Shown: piece by piece, positions 1-6,604 of the stretch
Layout of the letters: each line of letters opens with the position of its first letter
Position numbering within the stretch: position 1 is the stretch's first letter
Assembly: GCA_046597185.1 (NCBI GenBank)
Contig: JBKJLF010000773.1
Location: 1 to 15,491, forward strand
Source of the DNA: CAMBDR01 sp046597185
GTDB taxonomy: Bacteria > Pseudomonadota > Gammaproteobacteria > Burkholderiales > Burkholderiaceae_D
Length of the DNA: 15,491 nucleotides
Reading direction: 5' to 3'
Made by a program: the position numbers and the translations under genes
The notes under the pieces: generated by a model
The model's input: only the letters and a program-made list of their open reading frames with translations
What the model was told of the DNA's origin: nothing
Database searches by the model: none

Positions 1-83
1 TGCAGACGCGCTTAAATCTCTCATTTGAACAGGCGCAAAATCGCCTCGCGAATAAGGGTAATGGCGGCGATCAACATGAGTGA
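1..83 (+). CDS. 3' end of a second DUF1016/YhcG-type nuclease gene (partial)
   Basis: Reading from base 3, the last 26 codons before a TGA at 81-83 encode the same C-terminus as the complete DUF1016 gene that ends at 2866; the only base difference I see in this coding stretch is one silent change. The gene body lies to the left of the window. It is therefore a paralogue, or the duplicated end, of the 353-aa nuclease described at 1805. The catalytic domain is not visible here, so only the family can be named, and only by identity to the other copy. Confidence 0.7.
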   Translation, partial: QTRLNLSFEQAQNRLANKGNGGDQHE

Positions 84-142
84 AATGCCACATGCGGTAC
101 TCAATTTTCATGGAAGACAGCTAACCCAGCACCAACCAAGAC

Positions 143-171
143 TTACCCTCCCGATATGCATCGTATATACT
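143..171 (+). promoter_or_regulatory. Promoter-like site for the XRE HTH gene
   Basis: TATACT at 166-171 is a good -10 candidate. A weak -35 (TTACCC) sits 17 bases upstream at 143-148. Both the -10 and its surroundings are preserved in the second repeat copy (TATACT at 2949-2954) while other bases have drifted. A box ATGCATCGTATA (156-167) overlaps the spacer, and a near copy, ATGCATTGTATG (195-206), lies just before the start codon. These could be operators for autorepression by the HTH protein. Confidence 0.4.
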
Positions 172-215
172 GTATTTATAGAAAATCTCTTTAAATGCAT
201 TGTATGGGATGCGTT

Positions 216-458
216 ATGCACGTTGATGATATCGGTCAACTTATTTGCCAAACCCGGAAAAGCAAAAAGATCACCCAAGCGGCGCTGGGTGCGCAGCTTG
301 GCATGAGCCGAGCCACGATTTCTGGTAATGAAAACGGCACCGTTGCGGAAATTGGCATCCGCAAGGTGATGGCGATCTGCACCGTATTGGGTTTGGCGCT
401 CGTGGCACCGCCGCGCCGCGCCCGCCCTTGCAGCAATTGCGTGCCGAGCAAGAGATAG
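216..458 (+). CDS. XRE-family HTH regulator (antitoxin-like), frameshifted C-terminus
   Basis: This 80-aa reading frame has a classic XRE helix-turn-helix at about residues 10-45 (TQAALGAQLGMSRATIS, then ENGTV and IGIRK), as in small antitoxin/regulator proteins found beside toxin genes. I choose the ATG at 216 because an upstream in-frame ATG at 195 is lost in the duplicated copy and a GGGA-type ribosome site precedes 216. The 3' end is odd. After the GC-rich run near 405-424, the -1 frame stays open with a family-like tail (PPLQQLRAEQEIEKL) to a TGA at 491-493 that overlaps the GTG of the next gene as GTGA. The present frame instead ends at 458 with an unrelated tail. A single-base deletion is the simplest explanation. 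The HTH itself is intact, so DNA binding may survive. Confidence 0.75.
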   Translation: MHVDDIGQLICQTRKSKKITQAALGAQLGMSRATISGNENGTVAEIGIRKVMAICTVLGLALVAPPRRARPCSNCVPSKR

Positions 459-489
459 AAAAATTGAAGGGCAAAAAAATGGCGGTTGT

Positions 490-786
490 GTGACCAAAAA
501 TGCGGAAGCGGTATTGCTGCAACTTGCCAGCAAGTACATTTGGTGGAAAACCCCAGAAGAGGCCGTTGCCATGCCTCTTCGCGTCATGGCGCAGGTGATG
601 AATATCGGCGACTATGACGACGTTCAGTTACTCGCCAATCAACTAGCTGATGATGCATTGAGCAATGTGATTGCGCACGCCGAGGCAGGGCAATTCAATG
701 ATCGCTCTTGGACGTATTGGCATTATCGCTTGGGCTTGGCGGCGCTGGAGCAGGTGCCGCCTTTACCGGTTCGGCGGTTTGCATGA
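490..786 (+). CDS. Small conserved protein of an HTH/abortive-infection-type cassette
   Basis: This 98-aa protein starts at GTG 490, whose first bases overlap the ancestral stop of the HTH gene (GTGA), so the two were translationally coupled. Recognisable blocks are KYIWWKTPEEA, VMAQVMNIGDYDDV, and SWTYWHYRLGL near the end. From memory, proteins of this type lie between a small XRE regulator and a nucleotidyltransferase-like (AbiEii) toxin gene in many proteobacteria. Its own biochemical role is unknown to me. No membrane segment or catalytic motif is visible. No intact toxin gene follows here, only a 32-codon frame, so the cassette appears truncated. Confidence 0.7.
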   Translation: MTKNAEAVLLQLASKYIWWKTPEEAVAMPLRVMAQVMNIGDYDDVQLLANQLADDALSNVIAHAEAGQFNDRSWTYWHYRLGLAALEQVPPLPVRRFA

Positions 787-881
787 GCGCGGTATTGTTG
801 CCGCGTCGGGATGGTTATGCTAGTTTGGTTGCTGATGCGATTAAGATGGTAAAGGTGCGCATGACATGTGGAAAACACTAA
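783..881 (+). pseudogene. Short frame overlapping the previous gene (possible truncated toxin start)
   Basis: An ATG at 783 overlaps the previous stop as ATGA, and 32 codons follow to a TAA at 879-881, overlapping the next gene by 16 bases in another frame. The ATGA junction suggests a real third gene of the cassette once began here and was cut short. The product (starting MSAVLLPRRDGYASLV) is too short for me to assign to a family. Confidence 0.3.
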
Positions 882-1318
882 CCGCCGTTTTGCTGTGCGC
901 TTTTTTGCATGGTGCGCTGGCGAAAGATACGCCCGCTTCTTTTTCGGCTAGCCAAGTTGGGACAAGTGGCCTGACAAAGCAACAGGCCAAACAGGTTTTG
1001 ATCATCGTTTTAAAACATCTGCACTTTAAGCTTGAACAGGAAGGGATGTTCATTGATGGCGATATCAGCGGCAAGGCCGGCAAGCCCATGCGGCCCGGTT
1101 ACTTTGATTTTGCGCTGACTTACGATACGCCCAGCGCGACGGCTACCGATGTTTTGGGGGCGTATTCGGTTGATATTTTGACTGGCGATGTAATCGAAAA
1201 TACGCGGTGCAAGCGGTATCAATTCCCTGCCTTATCGCGGTTGCAAAAAGCCATTTCGGCCCGAACTGGGGTGCGGTTGCCGCCAATAAAGCTTGCGTTG
1301 GGACAGGTTGGTTGTTGA
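866..1318 (+). CDS. Hypothetical secreted protein with signal peptide
   Basis: This 150-aa protein begins with a clear Sec signal peptide: MWK, a hydrophobic core (LTAVLLCAFLHG) and an ALA cleavage site near residue 19. It is predicted to be exported to the periplasm or beyond. The mature part is mixed polar with YFDFALTYDT and LGAYSVDILTGDVIE blocks, and has two Cys in the C-terminal half (near residue 114 and at 150). I do not recognise the family, though the VDILTGDVIE segment resembles the strand pattern of small periplasmic domains. A purine-rich stretch (AAAGGTG, around 849) precedes the ATG. It may be cargo or a host gene interrupted by the toxin-antitoxin remnants. No function is claimed. 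Confidence 0.65.
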   Translation: MWKTLTAVLLCAFLHGALAKDTPASFSASQVGTSGLTKQQAKQVLIIVLKHLHFKLEQEGMFIDGDISGKAGKPMRPGYFDFALTYDTPSATATDVLGAYSVDILTGDVIENTRCKRYQFPALSRLQKAISARTGVRLPPIKLALGQVGC

Positions 1319-1387
1319 TGTTTGGCGATGAGCGCAAGTAACAAAAGCGGGAAATAGCCCACCATCACGGATAGGAATTTCACCAGC

Positions 1388-1584
1388 TTATTCGAAAAAA
1401 TCGGCATGTGTGCCTGCACGCACGAAGACTACTAGGCTATTTTTGCCATTCTCGGCGAGCTTGTAGGCAAGCAGGAAGTCACCGCCGACGTGGCACGTTT
1501 ACTTGCCGCTGTTTTTTCGAGGTCATCGAATAGTTCCGTAGCGGTATTAAACCGCGCCTGGTGCGTGCGACCAATTTTACCGCA
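1388..1584 (-). pseudogene. YafQ/RelE-type toxin remnant, frameshifted
   Basis: On the minus strand one frame encodes CHVGGDFLLAYKL, then VVFVRAGTHADFFE and a TAA (1388-1390). This is the typical C-terminal half of YafQ-like type II mRNA-interferase toxins (CH..GD.LL.Y, then VRTGTH.DLF). The upstream part continues in a different frame (THQARFNTATELFDDLEKTA) from about 1500 to 1584, where a stop closes it with no start codon. The gene is shorter than the ~90 aa of the family, frame-broken and lacks a start, so it is a decayed toxin. I see no antitoxin gene upstream (1585-1800). The last His and acidic residues of the family are retained. Confidence 0.55.
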
Positions 1585-1804
1585 TTAATATGGCAATGTG
1601 CGGCAAAACTGCTATCATACCAGCAAGTTAGGCAAATCCCCTCCCCAGACAATTTCAAGGGCGAGGGATCTTATACGGCCAAGATGATGTAATCCCCACG
1701 GATATGGCCGCAGAAATCGCTACCCTAGCATTCAAGCACATCAAATAACAGCAAATCAAACAAAGCATGATGCAAAATCTGCACACAGGAAGGATACGTA
1801 TACT
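1585..1804. other. Non-coding stretch with possible 3' gene scrap
   Basis: No complete gene is visible. On the plus strand a short open frame ends with LYGQDDVIPTDMAAEIATLAF and a TAA near 1748. It looks protein-like but has no usable start and I cannot place it in a family. Just before the DUF1016 start at 1805 there is an AGGAAGGA ribosome-binding stretch (about 1786-1794). I find no convincing promoter or terminator. Confidence 0.3.
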
Positions 1805-2866
1805 ATGAGGCATATCGCACTCACCCAGCATGAAACAACCTTACTGCAAGAGGTGCGCCAGCTAATCGCGTCCGCACAAACGCGTGTTGCACAGACGGTG
1901 AATGCTGAATTGACTTCCTTGTATTGGCAGATCGGGCAGCGGATACATACAGAGATTTTGGCAGGGCAACGGGCACAGTATGGGCAAGAATTGATGCAGG
2001 GTTTGGCGCAACATTTAACGCAAGAATATGGTCGCTCGTTTGCAGAGAAAAACTTGCGTCGTATGCTACAATTTGCCCAAACCTTTCCCGATGAGGCAAT
2101 TGTGGCCGCACTGCGGCGACAATTGGGCTGGACCCATTTCAAGCTCTTGATTCCTTTAAAAGACCCACTTCAACGTGATTACTATGCCCAAATGTGCAGT
2201 ATCGAACGCTGGAGTACGCGCACGCTCGATAAGCAAATACAATCTATGTTGTTTGAACGCATGGCTTTGTCACGGCAGCCAGACGAGTTGATACGCCTAG
2301 AGCTAGATGCTTTACGCAATGAAGAGCGGTTGAGCGCGCCCATGATTTTAAAAGACCCCTACATTCTTGACTTCCTTGGTTTGCAAGATCGCTATCTGGA
2401 GAAAAACCTCGAAGATGCTATTTTGCGTGAGATGGAATTATTCTTACTAGAACTGGGTGCCGGGTTTAGTTTTGTGGCGCGTCAAAAGCGCTTACAAATC
2501 GATCAGGATGATTTTTATATAGATTTATTGTTTTATAACCGAAAGCTCAAACGGCTGATTGCCATTGAGTTGAAAATAGGCGACTTTAAGGCAGAATACA
2601 AAGGGCAAATGGAGCTCTATCTGCGCTATCTTGCGAAACATGAGCAGGAACCGGGGGAAAATTCACCGCTTGGGATTATTCTTTGTACAGGGAAAAAGCA
2701 GGAGCAAATTGAATTACTCGAACTGGATAAAAGTGGCATTCATGTTGCGCAATATTTGACCGAATTGCCGCCACGGGAAGTATTGCAGACGCGCTTAAAT
2801 CTCTCATTTGAACAGGCGCAAAATCGCCTCGCGAATAAGGGTAATGGCGGTGATCAACATGAGTGA
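1805..2866 (+). CDS. DUF1016/YhcG-type PDDEXK nuclease-domain protein
   Basis: This 353-aa protein has the full architecture of the family. The N-terminal helical DUF1016 domain (about residues 1-150) contains SLYWQIGQRI, YGRSFAEKNLRRMLQFAQTF and WTHFKLLIPL. The C-terminal YhcG PD-(D/E)XK domain (about 175-340) contains DFYIDLLFYNRKLKRLIAIE followed by LK, which gives the Asp and the E-x-K catalytic triad. Length and both domains are normal. An AGGAAGGA ribosome site lies 11-19 bases before the ATG. Such proteins are predicted DNA nucleases common in restriction and mobile islands; their exact cellular role is not settled. The 3' end lies inside a duplicated segment, and a second copy of that end opens the window. 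No frame damage is seen. Confidence 0.9.
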   Translation: MRHIALTQHETTLLQEVRQLIASAQTRVAQTVNAELTSLYWQIGQRIHTEILAGQRAQYGQELMQGLAQHLTQEYGRSFAEKNLRRMLQFAQTFPDEAIVAALRRQLGWTHFKLLIPLKDPLQRDYYAQMCSIERWSTRTLDKQIQSMLFERMALSRQPDELIRLELDALRNEERLSAPMILKDPYILDFLGLQDRYLEKNLEDAILREMELFLLELGAGFSFVARQKRLQIDQDDFYIDLLFYNRKLKRLIAIELKIGDFKAEYKGQMELYLRYLAKHEQEPGENSPLGIILCTGKKQEQIELLELDKSGIHVAQYLTELPPREVLQTRLNLSFEQAQNRLANKGNGGDQHE

Positions 2867-2925
2867 AATGCCACATGCGGTACTCAATTTTCATGGAAGA
2901 CAGCTAACCCAAAGCCAACCAAGAC

Positions 2926-2954
2926 TTAATCTACAGATATGCATCGTATATACT
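2926..2954 (+). promoter_or_regulatory. Promoter-like site, second copy
   Basis: TATACT (2949-2954) with a weak TTAATC 17 bases upstream mirrors the promoter at 143-171. The boxes ATGCATCGTATA (2939-2950) and ATACATTGTATA (2978-2989) repeat the operator-like pair. Because the downstream HTH gene is dead in this copy, the site may now only serve the small frame at 3009. Confidence 0.35.
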
Positions 2955-2998
2955 GCGTTTATAGAAATTCGCTTTAAATACATTGTATAGGATGCGTT

Positions 2999-3022
2999 AT
3001 GCAGGTTGATGAACTCGGCTAA
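2999..3022 (+). pseudogene. XRE HTH gene remnant, stop at codon 8
   Basis: The start ATGCAGGTTGAT matches ATGCACGTTGAT of the HTH gene at 216 (MQVDELG against MHVDDIG), but the next codon is TAA where the other copy has CAA. The remaining similarity ends within a few codons. Promoter and ribosome site (AGGA before the ATG) are preserved, so this is the abandoned start of a duplicated regulator gene. Confidence 0.65.
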
Positions 3023-3221
3023 CTTGCCAGTAACGCGTGACAGTTACCCGTCCGTGTATCAACTGCCCCCAGTGTTTGACATGAATTTGCCTGAAGGCGT
3101 GCGCCAAGCGAGCATTGAATTGGGACGCCACCGCCAAGACCATGCTGAATTTGCCGCAATTGGGGCCTTGATGCAGGCCGCTTGGAAACAGGGGGTGGAA
3201 TTATTGGTGCTGCGAACATGA
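3009..3221 (+). CDS. Small hypothetical protein
   Basis: This 70-aa frame begins at ATG 3009, inside the dead HTH start but in another frame (a TTG three bases earlier is an alternative). The product contains VYQLPPVFDMNLPEGVRQAS and ends AAWKQGVELLVLRT. I do not recognise a family. There is no signal peptide or membrane segment. It could be a scrap of an older gene that has captured the HTH promoter, or a spurious frame. Confidence 0.35.
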   Translation: MNSANLPVTRDSYPSVYQLPPVFDMNLPEGVRQASIELGRHRQDHAEFAAIGALMQAAWKQGVELLVLRT

Positions 3222-3321
3222 ACTAAAATTTAAATTTTCCGCCCAACGCAGTTTTGTTTGATATGGAAAACTATTGTCCGAAATCCACCTGACTAGGCTA
3301 CACTAGCTACACCCTTAGCCC

Positions 3322-5793
3322 ATGTTCCCCATCATGAATCTGCGCGACTTACAACTCCCGCCCCCGGTGTCTTGGGCTGATTTTGAAAACCTGTGCCTCG
3401 CGTTGTTTCGCGCCGAGTGGCAAGATTCGTCTGCCGACCTAGTTGGGCGGCGTGGGCAAGGCCAGCACGGGGTGGATGTGTTTGGTAAAAAACCCGATGG
3501 CCGCTTGGCTGGCGTGCAGTGCAAATGCAAGGACAATCTGCTTGGCAGTCAATTGACTTTTAAAGAAATTACGGGTGAGCTACACAAGGCAGATCAATTT
3601 CAACCACAGCTTTCCACTTGGATCATTGCCACCACCACGGCGCGCCATGCCCCATTGCAAGAGCAGGTGCGGCTTCTCAATGCAGAACGTACCGCTCAGG
3701 GCAAGTTTGCCTGCACGCTGGTTTTTTGGGATGGATTGAAAGAACTACTGGAACGGCATCAGCAGGTGGCGCGAGAATTTTACTCATTTCTGTTTGAACC
3801 AGACCAAAACAAACCGTTGCATCTACCCGCTACCAAACTAACCGCCCATTTTTCCGATCCACTGAATCACCTTGGGCGGCTGCGTGCGTTTTTGCAGGTG
3901 CCAAACCAGCAGGCCATCGTCTTGAGTGCTGCTGTGCAAGGCATGGGCGGGGTGGGCAAGACACAATTGGCATTGCAATACAGCACATTGTACCGCCAAG
4001 ATTATGCCGGGGTTTGGTGGTTTGCTGCCGAACATGAAAGCACCTTGCTGCAAGACGGCATGATGTTTTGTGCGCAGCGCGGCATAGTATTGCCTGAGCC
4101 GCAATTGGCCCCCCATGCGATACGCGACTGGTTGGTTGACCAGCCGCGCTGGTTGCTGGTGTTTGACAATGCGGAAGACGAGTCGATGCTGCAAAACTGG
4201 CTGCCGCAGGTCGGGCGGCACCATGTGTTGGTCACCTCGCGCCAGCCAGATTGGCAAGCGCAGCAAAGCTTAAAGCTCGATGTGTGGGATGAGAACCAAG
4301 CATTGCCGTTTTTGCTGCAACGGCTACCGGGCCAAGATGAGGCTGATTTGTGTGCGCTGTGCCGCGCGCTGGATGGTTTGCCGCTCGCGCTGGAGCAGGC
4401 GTGCGCCTACGTGCGCAGGCATCGTGTGCGAGTGGCGGATTATGTTAGTTGGGTGCAGGACTTGACGCAAGCGCCGCTGCTGCTCGCGCGCACCGATGCG
4501 GCGCAATGCCCGCGCTCGGTACTGGCTTGTTTATCATTGGCGTTTGATAAGCTGAGTAAGCCTGCGCGGGCGTTGCTGGGCGTGTGCGGGTGGTTGGCGG
4601 CGGCACCGATACCGGAATTTTTGTTTACGGAAAATCCAAAAAATTTGGATGATCATTTGCCAACAGCGCTGCAAAACTTATCTGCGCGGCATTGGCGCGA
4701 GATTGTGGCTGAATTGGAGGGGCATGGGCTATGCGAACGTAAGCGGATTATGCTGCAAGACCATGTTGGCAATGGCGATGAAGAGGTTGATGCACTGCAA
4801 TTTCATCGATTGACGCAGGCGGCAGTGCGTGCCACGGGGCATGATTACCTAGATGCAGCAGTGTGGTTGTTGCGGGCGGCTTTCCCATTTGATACCAGTT
4901 TTCCCGCGAATTGGCCGCACTGTTACATGCTACAAAGCCATTTACAAATTATGTATGACTGGCGGGTGGTGATATGTTCTCAGCAAAATTTGGGATGGTT
5001 GTTGGGGCAATTGGCATCGTATTTGGAAGAGGGCGCGCTGTACCCAGTAGCTTTGCATTGGCATCAACAAAGCTTAGTGATAACGGAGGACGCATTCGGG
5101 GCGGAACACACTAAGACTTTAATTGCAATGGCAGGGCTGGCGTCAACGCTAGCGAGAATGGGGCGATTACCCGAAGCGCTTGAGTTACAAGAAAAGGTGT
5201 TGGCAGTGCGCCGCAGGTTGTTGGGGGAAGAAAACGCCTACACATTGACTGCAATGCATAATTTGGCAGCGGTATTTTGGCAAATGGGTGAACTGGCTAA
5301 GGCGCGTGCATTGAATGAGCGGTTGGTGGAAATACGTTTACGTGTTTTGGGTGAAGAGCATCCAGATTCTTTAATTTCACTAAACAATTTAGCAACAACA
5401 CTTCTTGAGTTAGGTAAATTGCGTGAAGCGTATGGGATACTAAAAAAAATGTTTCCATTGGTATGTCATGTGTACGGGGAAGGCCATCCAAATACCTTTT
5501 CCGCAATGAACAACATAGCATCAACGCTCGTAAAAATGGGCCATTTTGCTAAAGCCCGTGGTGTACAAGAAAGCTTGCTTCAACGATGCCGCAATGTACA
5601 AGGCGAAGAACATCCAAGTACTTTGGGTGCGATGAATAATCTGGCTGTAACGCTGGAAAGCTTAGGCAAATTAGCCGAGGCAGAAGCGCTTTACTCACAA
5701 GCACTGGCAATAGCATGCTCTATATGGGGCTTACAACACACGGAGGCGCAAAAGCTCCAGCAGAACTTAATTCGTTTGCATGAAAAAATGTAA
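3322..5793 (+). CDS. NLR-like STAND protein: Mrr-like nuclease + NB-ARC + TPR
   Basis: This 823-aa protein has three parts. Residues ~15-150 form a PD-(D/E)XK nuclease of Mrr type: FENLCLALF, then GQGQHGVDVFG with Asp52 and VQCKCK with Gln66 and Lys68 (the QxK variant). Residues ~185-480 are an NB-ARC/STAND NTPase: Walker A GMGGVGKT (207-214), Walker B LLVFDNAED (Asp282), VLVTSR sensor, and GLPLALEQ (352-359). Residues ~570-820 are about six 42-aa kinesin-light-chain-type TPRs (GEEHPDSLISLNNLATTLLE and similar). This is the sensor-NTPase-effector layout of bacterial NLR-like antiphage proteins: the TPRs are inferred to sense a phage cue, the NTPase to oligomerise and the nuclease to cut DNA. 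It stands alone, with no RBS of note; ATG 3334 (residue 5) is an alternative start. The TPR codons become visibly more A/T-rich from about 5340. All catalytic motifs look intact. Confidence 0.88.
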   Translation: MFPIMNLRDLQLPPPVSWADFENLCLALFRAEWQDSSADLVGRRGQGQHGVDVFGKKPDGRLAGVQCKCKDNLLGSQLTFKEITGELHKADQFQPQLSTWIIATTTARHAPLQEQVRLLNAERTAQGKFACTLVFWDGLKELLERHQQVAREFYSFLFEPDQNKPLHLPATKLTAHFSDPLNHLGRLRAFLQVPNQQAIVLSAAVQGMGGVGKTQLALQYSTLYRQDYAGVWWFAAEHESTLLQDGMMFCAQRGIVLPEPQLAPHAIRDWLVDQPRWLLVFDNAEDESMLQNWLPQVGRHHVLVTSRQPDWQAQQSLKLDVWDENQALPFLLQRLPGQDEADLCALCRALDGLPLALEQACAYVRRHRVRVADYVSWVQDLTQAPLLLARTDAAQCPRSVLACLSLAFDKLSKPARALLGVCGWLAAAPIPEFLFTENPKNLDDHLPTALQNLSARHWREIVAELEGHGLCERKRIMLQDHVGNGDEEVDALQFHRLTQAAVRATGHDYLDAAVWLLRAAFPFDTSFPANWPHCYMLQSHLQIMYDWRVVICSQQNLGWLLGQLASYLEEGALYPVALHWHQQSLVITEDAFGAEHTKTLIAMAGLASTLARMGRLPEALELQEKVLAVRRRLLGEENAYTLTAMHNLAAVFWQMGELAKARALNERLVEIRLRVLGEEHPDSLISLNNLATTLLELGKLREAYGILKKMFPLVCHVYGEGHPNTFSAMNNIASTLVKMGHFAKARGVQESLLQRCRNVQGEEHPSTLGAMNNLAVTLESLGKLAEAEALYSQALAIACSIWGLQHTEAQKLQQNLIRLHEKM

Positions 5794-5823
5794 GTGATTG
5801 ATTTTTTTAAGCGACGCCCAAGC

Positions 5824-5879
5824 AACGACAAATAACTCATGCCAAATTAGCAACCATTCGCGATAAATTTAAGGCATTG
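5824..5879. repeat. Imperfect dispersed element, copy A
   Basis: About 56 bases starting AACGACAAATA and ending near AAATTTAAGGCATTG align with 10673-10723 with a few small gaps. It lies between the convergent ends of the NLR gene and the endonuclease-like gene. It is too short and imperfect for me to name a known element. Confidence 0.45.
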
Positions 5880-5892
5880 TTTTACCGTTTTC

Positions 5893-6486
5893 CTACACTC
5901 TTGATTTATTGGCAAAGGTATTGATCCACCACGACTGATCTTCCAGCAAGATGCCATACTCAAGTTGGGCGGGAATCCAGCTTGTATAGTCATAAATTGG
6001 CCTATGATAGAAAAACGTCCCCACATTTTGCGCCACATGCGTTTCCATTTTTCGATATAACTTACCCTCATCTGACCAACCGCGATTTAGCTCACGTTGC
6101 TGTGGGAAAAGGTCGATGTCGAGTTGCCCGCCGGAAGCATGGCCGAGGAAATGTCCCTTATCGGCGCTGAACGCCTGTTCTCCCAAGGCCAAACTCACCG
6201 ATAGATTGACGTTGGGAAAGCCTCGAATTCGCGATTCATCACGTTTGGTCAGCGGCACGGTCGAAACCGCATAGGCAAACACCACGCGGTCCCCAATGCA
6301 ATCAAACAGGAAAACGGCTGGTGGCAAGATGACTTCATATACTTGTGCCTCGCTGGTTTGGCGATAATATCCGGCTATCCAATCCGCGCTGTTTTCCTCC
6401 CAAGCGATCAAGGCAGCGGGGGCGCTTAAATCAACAAAGTCATAGATTTTTTGCAAGGGGGTGCGGGTGTCTTTTTCGGCGGCCAT
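5893..6486 (-). CDS. DNA/RNA non-specific endonuclease-like (beta-beta-alpha-metal) protein
   Basis: In this 197-aa protein, residues 111-150 read GHFLGHASGG, then DIDLFPQQ, LNRGWS and YRKME. This matches the core of the DNA/RNA non-specific endonuclease type (RGHLIG..GG...NLVPQ..NRG..R.ME). His112 would be the catalytic base, and the Asp/Leu-Phe-Pro-Gln segment takes the place of the usual metal-binding Asn-Leu-x-Pro. The first ~100 residues (LQKIYDFVDLSAPAALIAWE) are unassigned and may bind a partner. There is no signal peptide, so it would act in the cytoplasm. It is the last gene of the minus-strand cluster, 118 bases after the HEPN gene, so it may be co-transcribed or have its own promoter. 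An Asp for Asn change could weaken catalysis; toxin-like use in defence is an inference. Confidence 0.6.
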   Translation of the reverse strand: MAAEKDTRTPLQKIYDFVDLSAPAALIAWEENSADWIAGYYRQTSEAQVYEVILPPAVFLFDCIGDRVVFAYAVSTVPLTKRDESRIRGFPNVNLSVSLALGEQAFSADKGHFLGHASGGQLDIDLFPQQRELNRGWSDEGKLYRKMETHVAQNVGTFFYHRPIYDYTSWIPAQLEYGILLEDQSWWINTFANKSRV

Positions 6487-6604
6487 GGTGTCATTGCTCT
6501 GCTTATTTTCGGCGATGGTTGATTCACTAGTCTATTTTGTAGATCAAAGAAGTGAGTTGACACAATTTATTTGAATGCTAATTTAATGAGTTATCCCAAG
6601 TCCA

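Larger units (their letters stand above)
1..250 (+). repeat. Direct repeat copy 1 (DUF1016 3' end + promoter + HTH start)
   Basis: Bases 1-250 align with 2784-3025. They are nearly identical through the coding end and the first ~45 bases after the stop, then clearly similar but diverged up to the first ten or so HTH codons. The repeat probably starts left of the window. The two copies are about 2.8 kb apart in the same orientation, which fits a tandem duplication of a nuclease-HTH module followed by independent decay. Confidence 0.85.
2784..3025 (+). repeat. Direct repeat copy 2 (DUF1016 3' end + promoter + HTH start)
   Basis: This is the partner of bases 1-250. The DUF1016 end has the same protein sequence, and the spacer is diverged but keeps the TATACT -10 (2949-2954) and both operator-like boxes (2939-2950 and 2978-2989) at the same 39-base spacing. 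Similarity stops soon after the HTH start codon. Confidence 0.85.

Noticed and set aside
25..306. Plus-strand frame across the end of the DUF1016 gene and the HTH start
   Set aside because: It runs through a stop-promoter-start region conserved in both repeat copies and overlaps two better-supported genes in other frames.
1219..1419. Minus-strand frame with a hydrophobic segment (VMVGYFPLLLLALI) resembling a small membrane protein
   Set aside because: Most of it is antisense to the secreted-protein gene and to the toxin remnant. No ribosome site or known family, so only a weak possibility.
5760..5815. Possible terminator after the NLR gene (A-rich then T-rich run)
   Set aside because: The only stem is an A/T-only pairing with an 11-base loop, too weak to call an intrinsic terminator.
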